12,661 bases of DNA from Pavlovales sp. CCMP2436 (Eukaryota > Haptophyta > Pavlovophyceae > Pavlovales). This document shows positions 7,205-12,661 of the stretch, piece after piece. The translations under genes and the position numbers were made by a program. Under the pieces are notes generated by a model that was not told where the DNA came from, searched no databases, and saw nothing but the letters and a program-made list of their open reading frames with translations. Each line of letters opens with the position of its first letter. Within the stretch, counting starts at the first letter, position 1. The stretch spans positions 167,988 through 180,648 of the forward strand of contig MU631516.1 of NCBI GenBank assembly GCA_026770615.1, in the 5' to 3' direction.

Positions 7205-7274
7205 CAATGGGCGACGCAGCGCTCAGACCAGCACAACATTCAGAACAGTCAGAAGCCAGCTTGAATCCCTATCA
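7205..7274 (+). repeat. Family A repeat, right copy
   Basis: Inverse partner of 6450-6519. It begins two bases after the inner edge of the VPS11 left arm. The short frame inside (MGDAALRPA..) is found in both copies but has no family that I recognise. Confidence 0.92.
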
Positions 7275-7285
7275 TAAATATATTA

Positions 7286-7431
7286 GCGGCTTAGCATGGA
7301 TCAACAGGTGTTTTTCAGTCACTGGCTTGGTCGACGTCAGGCTGAGGTCGAGCGATCGACCCAAACCCTCATGCACCAGCACTCACACCAAAGGGTGTGA
7401 GTGTGTGCGCCCCGGCCCCCACGCCCCGTCT
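7286..7431 (+). mobile_element. Family Y repeat, 146 bp, with an 8-bp flanking duplication
   Basis: ATATATTA occurs directly before (7278-7285) and after (7432-7439) this copy, as an 8-bp target duplication would. The site lies in the A+T core between two inverted family A ends. The insert has no obvious inverted termini, no coding capacity and no poly-A tail. The class of element is unknown. Confidence 0.65.
7380..7403. other. Hairpin inside Y repeat (second copy)
   Basis: CACTCACACC, loop AAAG, GGTGTGAGTG: a perfect 10-bp stem. The single difference from the other copy keeps pairing if G-T is allowed. Confidence 0.65.
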
Positions 7432-7440
7432 ATATATTAC

Positions 7441-7467
7441 TGATAGGGATTCAAGCTGGCGTCTGAC
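7441..7467 (-). repeat. Family A outer end, third partial copy
   Basis: The 27 bases starting TGATAGGGATTCAAGCTGGC repeat the outer end of family A, facing the copy at 7205-7274. Without the Y repeat between them, the two would form a near-perfect palindrome around a ~12 bp A+T core. Confidence 0.88.
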
Positions 7468-7708
7468 TACATACTTTCCTCTCTCATTGAAAAAAAAACG
7501 ATCTTCAAACGATCCTCCCCCTTTGATGCCTCGCCTTGTCTCTCAGGCCGCTTTGCTGTGTCCGTTGATACAAGAAGGGCTCCACTCCGCACCTCCGAAT
7601 CGCTCCGTTTGTGCGCCCCCCCCTTTGTCCCCTGAGCCCCTACCATAGTTTTCAGCTACTTATTTTTAAATGATTTATTCCGGAGGGCAGCGCGCAATAA
7701 GAAAAAAA

Positions 7709-7727
7709 CGTCACAACACTACGTCAC
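7709..7727 (+). promoter_or_regulatory. Two CGTCA (CRE-like) motifs upstream of VPS11
   Basis: AACGTCAC and TACGTCAC lie ~11 bases apart, ~235 bases before the VPS11 ATG and just outside the duplicated arm. CGTCA is the half site of CREB/bZIP factors. Such short motifs occur by chance, so this is weak. Confidence 0.2.
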
Positions 7728-7808
7728 TCAGCGGGCAGCGCGCGCGGGAAGAGTGCGCTGTTGGCATCGGCCGGGTCGAGTGGTCAGAGCGGTTGAGCGT
7801 CGGAGAGC

Positions 7809-8302
7809 GCACAAATTTTTACCAGTCAGTTTTTTTTAAAAAATTATTGCCAATATCTCGCTTTTCCCCAGGTGCAGACGTGTGCTCAACGTTGCGACGC
7901 GACCGAGCTGCGGTCCCGTTTTTTTTTTTTTTTTTTTTTAAGTTGAGCCACTCCACAATGGGCTCCTTTCGCTGGCGCCAGTTCGATTTCTTTGAGCCGC
8001 AGGAGGAGCTCACCGAGCCGCTGCGCGAGGGCGCTGGCGGCGGCATGGGCAGCAGCTCCGCCGCCAACGAGCCGCTGGGGCCGCTCGCCACCGAGACGCT
8101 TCGCTCGATTAAGGCGAGCGACCATTGTCTACCTGCCTTCCTGCTGCCCACTGTCCTCCCTGAGCTACTCCTCCTTCTCTCCCGGACGCGACGCCCACCG
8201 AGATTGCTTGACCTGCTCTTCGCCGAGCACCCTGCCGTAAACACCTGACCTGTGCCCCATGTGTGATGCAGGTGACATGTTCCGCTTCCTCCGCCGCCAT
8301 GC
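7809..8302 (+). repeat. Right arm of the ~493 bp inverted repeat
   Basis: Partner of 6711-7203. The shared sequence starts at GCACAAATTTTTACCAGTCA and ends at CCGCCGCCATGC. The 5' ends of both arms face the spacer, so transcripts from both would diverge. Confidence 0.93.
7919..7939 (+). repeat. 21-base T tract in the VPS11 5' leader
   Basis: An uninterrupted run of T ending 18 bases before the ATG. The inverted copy has a shorter, interrupted version. Length is probably unstable. Confidence 0.85.
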
Positions 8303-8442
8303 TGAACCCGGCTATTTCCGCCGGGGACGCGCCCGACGAGGATGGGTTGCTTGCACTTGGGGACGCGAGCGGGGACGTACACCTCGTCCCAGGTTCGCTA
8401 CGCATCTGCTCATTTGGCGCGCACGCCGACGGGGTGACACAG
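7958..8442 (+). CDS. VPS11: VPS11 (HOPS/CORVET core subunit), first exons only, 3' part not in window
   Basis: Exon 1 starts at an ATG with A at -3 and G at +4. It encodes MGSFRWRQFDFFEPQEELTE and so on, matching the N-terminal WRxFxFF signature of VPS11 (yeast Pep5 and human VPS11 both start this way). A second coding block, 8272-8442 (57 codons), reads 'AISAGDAPDEDGLLALGD..GDVHLVPGSLRI', the first beta-propeller blade, aligning with 'GSLVFGD..GQIWFLPRSLQ' of human VPS11. It opens after an acceptor-like ATGCAG (ends 8271) and closes at a clear donor, ACACAG|GTACTTAC, at 8442/8443. The exon 1 donor is not settled. In-phase GTs lie at 8153 (weak) and 8237 (intron of only 35 nt); the GT at 8127 is out of phase. 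VPS11 is a scaffold for endosome/vacuole tethering complexes and ends in a RING-H2 domain. I found no later exon before 12661, so either the next intron exceeds 4 kb or this is itself a truncated copy. Confidence 0.72.
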
Positions 8443-8898
8443 GTACTTACACATCCTCTTTAGCCCCACACCGGTGGTCATGCCGCGGGGTGTCGTCATG
8501 GGGGGCCGCGACAGGGTGCTAGGGCTGAGTGTGTGGTTGGGCCCAGACGCATTCTACGTGACATCCTTCACTACCCTATGTCTCTACAACCATTCGGTTC
8601 ACAGTGCACCGACCGACGTAGAAAATTCCAATCATAACTAAATAATGTGTAGGATCATCGTGTTGGATGTTTCTGTTGCATTTTGGCTCTGTGGCCCTGG
8701 CGCTTAGTCTTGCTCCGAGTGGTTCAAAAAAAACCCATAAGAACTCACAACAGACCAATCGTTGCTCGCGCCTGTCCCGGACAGACACTTGGCCGCTATC
8801 TCAGTCATGCAGAGGTTCCGCGATGTATCACCTAGAAAGCGTCCATGTGTCTGATCAGCCTCAGTGCTGGGGACGGTATCCGTGTGCTCTGCTAATGT
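8443..8898. other. Sequence after the VPS11 exon 2 donor
   Basis: Starts with the good donor GTACTTAC. If VPS11 is intact this is intron. No later VPS11 propeller blade was found in any frame. Short frames at 8576-8924 have no family features. Confidence 0.45.
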
Positions 8899-8962
8899 CC
8901 CTCGACTCGAGTTTTTTTCCTTGACGCTTGGGTCCTGTGGAGACCTGTCAGGAGACGGACGT
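8899..8962 (+). repeat. Inverted repeat H, left arm
   Basis: CTTGGGTCC(T/G)GTGGAGACC and CTGTCAGG(A/T)GACGGACGT are shared in inverse with 10113-10174, ~85% over ~62 bases. The arms enclose ~1.15 kb that also contains inverted repeat G and a Z repeat. Confidence 0.8.
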
Positions 8963-9086
8963 ACTTCCAGATGTTATACAATTTACTAGTGCATCCATCC
9001 ATCCGTTTTTTAGTACAATGACCCCTTTAGGTGGGCACCCTTTGGTTAAGTCGGTTTGGCCCCGCAGGCTCTCTGACTTACCAGGC

Positions 9087-9180
9087 CAAGGGGGGGGGGG
9101 GTATCTATGTGCTCGGGGAGTGGTCCTGGATTCACGTCCGGGAGACCGTCTTCCGAGGACAGACGTCCTAACCAGAAATC
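9087..9180 (+). repeat. Inverted repeat G, left arm
   Basis: CAAG plus a long G run, GTATCTATG, then CGTCCGGGAGACC and GACGTCCTAACCAGAAATC pair in inverse with 9246-9337 at imperfect identity. Arms and loop together are ~250 bp, a size and layout like a MITE. Confidence 0.7.
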
Positions 9181-9245
9181 TTTCCTTTTACATGAGTGCA
9201 TCCATTTTTTTTTTGCTCTCTGTCTTGCACGATGTAGTGAGTTAG

Positions 9246-9337
9246 GATTTCTACTAAGGACGTCCATTCCCCGGAAGGGTCTCCCGGACGCGCCTGGAGC
9301 ATATGAACCCCCCCCTCCCATCTATACCCCCCCCTTG
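9246..9337 (-). repeat. Inverted repeat G, right arm
   Basis: Partner of 9087-9180, including GATTTCTACTAAGGACGTCC, GGTCTCCCGGACGCG and a C run matching the G run of the left arm. Confidence 0.7.
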
Positions 9338-9344
9338 AGATACT

Positions 9345-9375
9345 AATAATAATAATAAGCATTATTATTATTATT
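9345..9375. repeat. (TAA)n palindrome
   Basis: AATAATAATAATAA, GCA, TTATTATTATTATT: a microsatellite joined to its own inverse, giving a perfect 14-bp stem. Confidence 0.85.
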
Positions 9376-9419
9376 TTGCGTCACCTGCCAGCACTTAAAC
9401 TAAATAGTATTTGTTTATG

Positions 9420-9548
9420 GCTTCCTCGTCATCCACCACTTCTACCAGTTTCCCACTTCGGTGTAGCGCGTAGGAGCCTGCGTTGGAGCGCTAAGATCAG
9501 CTTGACTTGAACTTGACACACCGCCAGCCAGAATACCCCTACATTAAT
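9420..9548 (+). repeat. Family Z repeat
   Basis: Full-length copy in the opposite direction to 6252-6382, from CTTCCTC through to CATTAAT. It is followed by A+T-rich DNA and short CTG/CTA triplet runs (9600-9620). Confidence 0.85.
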
Positions 9549-9974
9549 ACATATAACAATAATAATAGCAATTATACTACTAACACGCATACATACTACT
9601 GCTGCTGCTGCTACTACTACCGAATACTAACACTGACGATAATTCTCATACTTTTACCCTTACCCTTACATTTTAAAAAATTAAGTTGCGTCGCCTGCCA
9701 CAACGTCGGTGAGCAATTTCTACGTGAAAATATCTATAAATATCTCCGGCCCCGTAAACGGTCTCTCAGTCTCCCAGTGGTGCAGTAACAACACACTGTA
9801 AACCTAGGACCACTCCCGAGCACACGGATAGCGTCATGTATACCTACTTATACGTAGTATCAATCATCAAATATATGAATAAGGTATCTGTAGGTACGTA
9901 GACATAGAATCAATTATTCTATTAAATCATCAAATATCTCAAGGGGCTGACCGCCTCCTCTCACTTGAGCGGAT

Positions 9975-10036
9975 AACATCATGAGGCCACCACCCCACGC
10001 ACCTATGGCGCCGGAATGTACGTGAAAGGACATCAA
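9975..10036 (+). repeat. Family R direct repeat, copy 1
   Basis: 51 of 62 bases match 10304-10365 with no gaps; 9 of the 11 differences are transitions. Confidence 0.8.
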
Positions 10037-10112
10037 CTCAAATACCGCTTCTGAATGCCTGCAACCCACCGTCTGAATTCCCCACCTTTCTAAAAGTGTA
10101 AATATCTAGATT

Positions 10113-10174
10113 AACGTCCGTCACCTGACAGGTCTCCACCGGACCCAAGCGTTGAGAAACACTCGGATCAAGGG
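10113..10174 (-). repeat. Inverted repeat H, right arm
   Basis: Partner of 8899-8962. Similarity fades on the inner side after ACGTCCG, so the arms may be ends of an old element or two separate insertions. Confidence 0.8.
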
Positions 10175-10257
10175 ACCTTTGCAGATCACACGGATAAGTA
10201 ATTCGTAATTTAAAATAGAACCAAATATTAGTTTTGAGGTGCAACTCCTGCGATCAT

Positions 10258-10290
10258 TTTCTTTTCTTTTCTTTTCTTTTCTTCTTTTTT
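10258..10290 (+). repeat. (TTTTC)n microsatellite
   Basis: At least five TTTTC units followed by a T-rich tail, just upstream of R copy 2. Confidence 0.85.
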
Positions 10291-10303
10291 AGCGATCGAA
10301 TCC

Positions 10304-10365
10304 AACATAATGAGGGCACCACCCCACACGCCTATGACACCGGAATATGCATGGGAGGACATCAA
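10304..10365 (+). repeat. Family R direct repeat, copy 2
   Basis: Runs to within 3 bases of the family W copy at 10369. R copy 1 has no W after it, so R and W are separate units that happen to be adjacent here. Confidence 0.8.
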
Positions 10366-10368
10366 ATC

Positions 10369-10429
10369 TATAATTTATTCCGCTCGAGTCCTCTCATCGT
10401 CGTCGGTTCATAACGACGTCACTTTCGCA
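10369..10429 (+). repeat. Family W repeat, full copy
   Basis: 61 bases shared with 12427-12487. Includes GTCGT and ACGAC around a short loop, and the CRE-like octamer half ACGTCAC. Confidence 0.85.
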
Positions 10430-10606
10430 TCAAATCTGATCAATATTTGTAAAAGGTGCAACTCCTGCGAGGCGGCTCCTGGCTCGCGACTGCCGGCCTT
10501 GATACGACGCCGACATTCAAGGTTTTTGTTTGTTGTCTTTGTCTATTTTTGCCTTTGTCTTTTTTTGTCTTCTTCTTTTCTTACTTTTTGTGTGTATGCG
10601 TTTTTT

Positions 10607-10611
<5 letters not shown>

Positions 10612-10656
<45 letters not shown>
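10612..10656. repeat. (TA)n microsatellite
   Basis: About 22 TA units with one TACATATG interruption at the right end. The long reading frame across it (10310-10747) is made of this run plus a T-rich tract and is not a gene. Confidence 0.92.
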
Positions 10657-10660
<4 letters not shown>

Positions 10661-10711
10661 GCATACGCTGAGCAGACAAACTCAGCAGATAGCCCCCCCC
10701 TCCCTCTCTTC

Positions 10712-10768
10712 CCCCCCGTGCGTGTGACAGCTGTGTCTTTCGTGTGACGCCGATTTTTCGCTCCGCGC
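10712..10768 (+). repeat. Direct repeat T, copy 1
   Basis: C run, CGTGCGTGTGACAGCTGTG, CTTTCGTGTGACGCCGATTT and CTCCGCGC, repeated at 10846-10922. Confidence 0.75.
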
Positions 10769-10845
10769 AATTCTAAGAAGCATATGAGTCATGTACCACT
10801 GGTGTACGAAATGAGAATATTTATTAGAAACCCCCCCCCAACCCC

Positions 10846-10922
10846 CACCCCCGTGTGTGTGTGTGTGTGTGTGTGTGACAGCTGTGGCGTCTTTCGCGTG
10901 ACACCGATTTTGAGCTCCGCGC
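10846..10922 (+). repeat. Direct repeat T, copy 2, with expanded (GT)n
   Basis: Same unit as 10712-10768, but its GTGTG has grown to ~12 GT units (10853-10877). This shows a microsatellite expanding inside one member of a duplicated pair. Confidence 0.75.
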
Positions 10923-11280
10923 GACGTGCGTGTGCATCGCCAAAATTTTCGGCAGCGCGGCTGAGGTGACCGAGGTATGTCACTCACTTTATATTTATTT
11001 TACTATTTGAGGCAAGGAAATTTCGCGAGCCAATTAATTCGTGACAACCCATCATCAAAACTAGTTTAAATGTCCCATTAGTCTTATTCTGATGCTAAAT
11101 ATAATACTTCCTCTAAATGTTGTATCACAGCATGCAAATAATAAATCATGAATATTTGGTGCGAGTACGAATGTGTAACAACTCGTGTCAGCAGACAAAT
11201 TCGAATCCGGACTAGACCGAATCCGGGGCAACTGCTAAACAAAAGCAGATGCATATACACGCAGCGCACACGCTCATGTT

Positions 11281-11375
11281 TCCCACTTCGGCGTAGCGCG
11301 TCGGAGCCTGTGTCGGAGCACTAAGATCAGCTTGGTGATTTGTCACACCGCCAGCTAGAACCCCCCTGCATTAAT
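11281..11375 (+). repeat. Family Z repeat, 5' shortened
   Basis: Shares TCCCACTTCGG to CATTAAT with the other two Z copies but lacks their first ~35 bases. It has diverged by scattered substitutions and a changed stretch near 11334-11345. Confidence 0.82.
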
Positions 11376-11516
11376 ATATTGGTTATCAGTATTTGTCTAA
11401 ATTTTTTTTACGAATTGATCATGCTTGTCGCTATTTGAGTAAAAAACGAGTATAGAAAATGTATTTACTCCGTTCATTTATTTCCCTCGTTTAACTTGCA
11501 GCTTTGAGGCGCACGG

Positions 11517-11618
11517 GCCCGGCTCTGACCTTTTTTTTAATTGTATTTCTTTTAACCGCCTTTGAAATACCTTCGCAGCTTCACTGCTAGGTTATGCACT
11601 CTGCGTCTCAGAGAGCCT
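11517..11618 (+). repeat. Direct repeat S, copy 1, with T-rich insert
   Basis: GCCCGGCTCT(G/A)ACC, TGAAATACCTT, CTGCTAGGT and CTCTGCGTCTCAGAG are shared with 11776-11850. This copy has ~25 extra T-rich bases near 11531-11555. Confidence 0.75.
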
Positions 11619-11775
11619 CATCCTTTGTTTTTTTTGTTTTTGATTTTGTTTTCGTTTTTATTTTTGTGTTGTTTTGTTTAGTTTTAATTCTAATTCAAAT
11701 TCTAATTTGTTGTTGTTATTGTTGTTGTTGTTGTTACAATTTACAATCTACAATTTTCAGCCCATCGGCGTACAT
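11619..11775. other. T-rich tract and (GTT)n between the S repeats
   Basis: Long T-rich, G-poor stretch (11625-11705) and a TTGTTG run (11708-11737). No gene. Confidence 0.7.
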
Positions 11776-11850
11776 GCCCGGCTCTAACCCGCTCTGAAAT
11801 ACCTTGGCTGCTCCCTGCTAGGTGACTTCCCTCTGCGTCTCAGAGTGCCT
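11776..11850 (+). repeat. Direct repeat S, copy 2
   Basis: Compact version of the copy at 11517, 259 bases downstream, without the T-rich insert. Confidence 0.75.
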
Positions 11851-12058
11851 AACGACTGCAGCCGTTGGTCTGCGCACAGGAGGGGTCCTACTTGCTCAGA
11901 TGGCAGCGCAGGTAATCATTTGCTACATGGAGTAATTGGCCTTAAAGAAATATCCTGAGGTGTTGAACGACCTTAAGAAAAAAATAAAATCTGCGCAGAG
12001 GAGAGGGCGGATGTGTTGAAGGGGCAACATTACATAAAATAACATACAAATAAAATTA

Positions 12059-12098
12059 AATGCATCGCACCTGTAACCATCAGACCTTACGAGGGCGC
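12059..12098 (+). repeat. Direct repeat U, copy 1
   Basis: AATGCATCGCACCTGTA through GAGGGCGC; 37 of 40 bases match 12166-12205. Confidence 0.8.
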
Positions 12099-12127
12099 AG
12101 GCGGCAGCAATCTCACCCCCCCCTCCC

Positions 12128-12154
12128 TTCTTTCTTTCTTTCTTTCTTTCTTTA
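12128..12154 (+). repeat. (TTTC)n microsatellite
   Basis: Six or seven TTTC units after a C run. On the minus strand it would read as lysine/glutamate/arginine repeats; there is no sign of a gene. Confidence 0.88.
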
Positions 12155-12165
12155 CTATGTGTAAT

Positions 12166-12205
12166 AATGCATCGCACCTGTAGCCGTCAGACCGTACGAG
12201 GGCGC
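12166..12205 (+). repeat. Direct repeat U, copy 2
   Basis: 107 bases after copy 1. A (TTTC)n run (12128-12154) lies between the copies. Confidence 0.8.
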
Positions 12206-12426
12206 TTGCTACCGCCTAAGCATCCAAACCTCAACCTCCCCCCCCCTCACCATAAAGGTTATATACTAAAAGCAGGACTTGAAGCTAATACTCAACAGAG
12301 TGACGCTCAGACGCTGACACCCGGGGCCTCCTGGACACAGAGACTACCCCCCATGCGGTAGAAGGGGCATCACAAGAGATCATAAATACGAATAACAGAA
12401 CATAGATACTAATGATAATTAGTTTG

Positions 12427-12487
12427 TAATTTATTCCGCTCGTTCGACCTCTCATCGTCGTCAGTTCATAACGACGTCACTTTCGCA
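12427..12487 (+). repeat. Family W repeat, third copy
   Basis: TAATTTATTCCGCTCG through ACGACGTCACTTTCGCA. It differs from the 10369 copy mainly at GAGT versus TTCGA. Confidence 0.85.
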
Positions 12488-12661
12488 AGTGAATCCGCCG
12501 TTCCCACAGGTCTTCAGCTTTGCCTGAGCTGCCTGACCACCACTGAAAACATTACATTGAAATAACAGGACTTGACGCGAGAACGTGCGCTGACCTTCCG
12601 CGCCTGCGCCGAACCCCCGAGCGCCTGTGTCGAATCAACGGGCCTTGGCATGGCTGCAGCG

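Larger units (their letters stand above)
6450..7274. mobile_element. Candidate transposon-like unit carrying a captured VPS11 fragment
   Basis: The reversed VPS11 fragment lies between two 70-bp inverted repeats (6450-6519 and 7205-7274, 68/70 identical) whose outer ends both begin TGATAGGGATTCAAGC. That is the layout of a non-autonomous DNA element with long terminal inverted repeats and captured host sequence, as in Pack-MULE-type transduplication. Against this, no matching target-site duplication is visible: the left flank ends GTTGAC and the right begins TAAATA. No transposase is present. An alternative is serial inverted duplication without transposition. Confidence 0.4.

Noticed and set aside
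6634..7443. 269-codon plus-strand frame across the VPS11 left arm
   Set aside because: It is antisense to the duplicated VPS11 fragment and runs into repeats A and Y. A matching antisense shadow exists on the other arm.
7677..7699. Possible degenerate MITE end (GGCAGCGCGCAATAAGAAA)
   Set aside because: It shares CGCGCAATAAGAA-like text with the MITE terminus, but the outer bases differ and no partner end or TA-flanked unit is found.
7767..7808. tRNA-like text (GTGGTCAGAGCGGTTGAGCG)
   Set aside because: It resembles a D-arm, but no acceptor stem, anticodon arm or T-arm can be folded around it.
7670..7957. In-frame upstream extension of VPS11 (192-codon frame)
   Set aside because: It translates the T tract as a poly-Phe run and has no homology. 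The ATG at 7958 has a good context and begins the conserved WRxFxFF signature.
10310..10747. 145-codon frame with alternating Tyr-Ile
   Set aside because: It is the translation of the (TA)n microsatellite and a T-rich tract.
1..12661. CRISPR array, bacterial operon, rRNA
   Set aside because: No regularly spaced short repeats with unique spacers, no clustered same-strand genes and no rRNA-like sequence. The window is eukaryotic in character.

Overview
This window looks like eukaryotic nuclear DNA. It has few genes, many diverged short repeats, microsatellites (AT, GT, TTTC, TAA), TA-flanked miniature inverted-repeat elements, and one gene start that needs splicing to read through. The two coding islands are strongly G+C rich at third codon positions, while the DNA between them is mostly A+T rich. 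I cannot name the species; a protist or alga-like unicellular eukaryote with a repeat-rich genome fits. There is no prokaryotic operon structure, CRISPR array or recognisable rRNA or tRNA gene.

Layout. 1-940: end of a dispersed repeat (family Y), then unassigned DNA. 941-3145: three copies of a ~165 bp MITE with 23-bp terminal inverted repeats and TA target duplications. The third copy is split by a 1,039 bp cassette made of a Y repeat, a G+C-rich 201-bp minisatellite and a short tail. 3348-4016: an intact intronless gene for a GNAT-fold N-acetyltransferase with a possible N-myristoylation/palmitoylation start. 4017-6127: noncoding DNA with a fourth, reversed MITE copy. 6128-8442: nested inverted repeats around the 5' end of a gene that I recognise as VPS11 (HOPS/CORVET tethering subunit). 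A second ~493 bp copy of that 5' end lies upstream in the opposite direction. This copy is flanked by 70-bp inverted repeats (family A), so it resembles a gene fragment captured by a transposon. 8443-12661: no exon that I can recognise, but many diverged short repeats and microsatellites.

Only two protein genes are supported: a complete GNAT enzyme and the first exons of VPS11. They sit in opposite halves of the window and nothing suggests that they act together. The interest lies in the repeat architecture: what moved, in what order, and what the inverted VPS11 duplication does.
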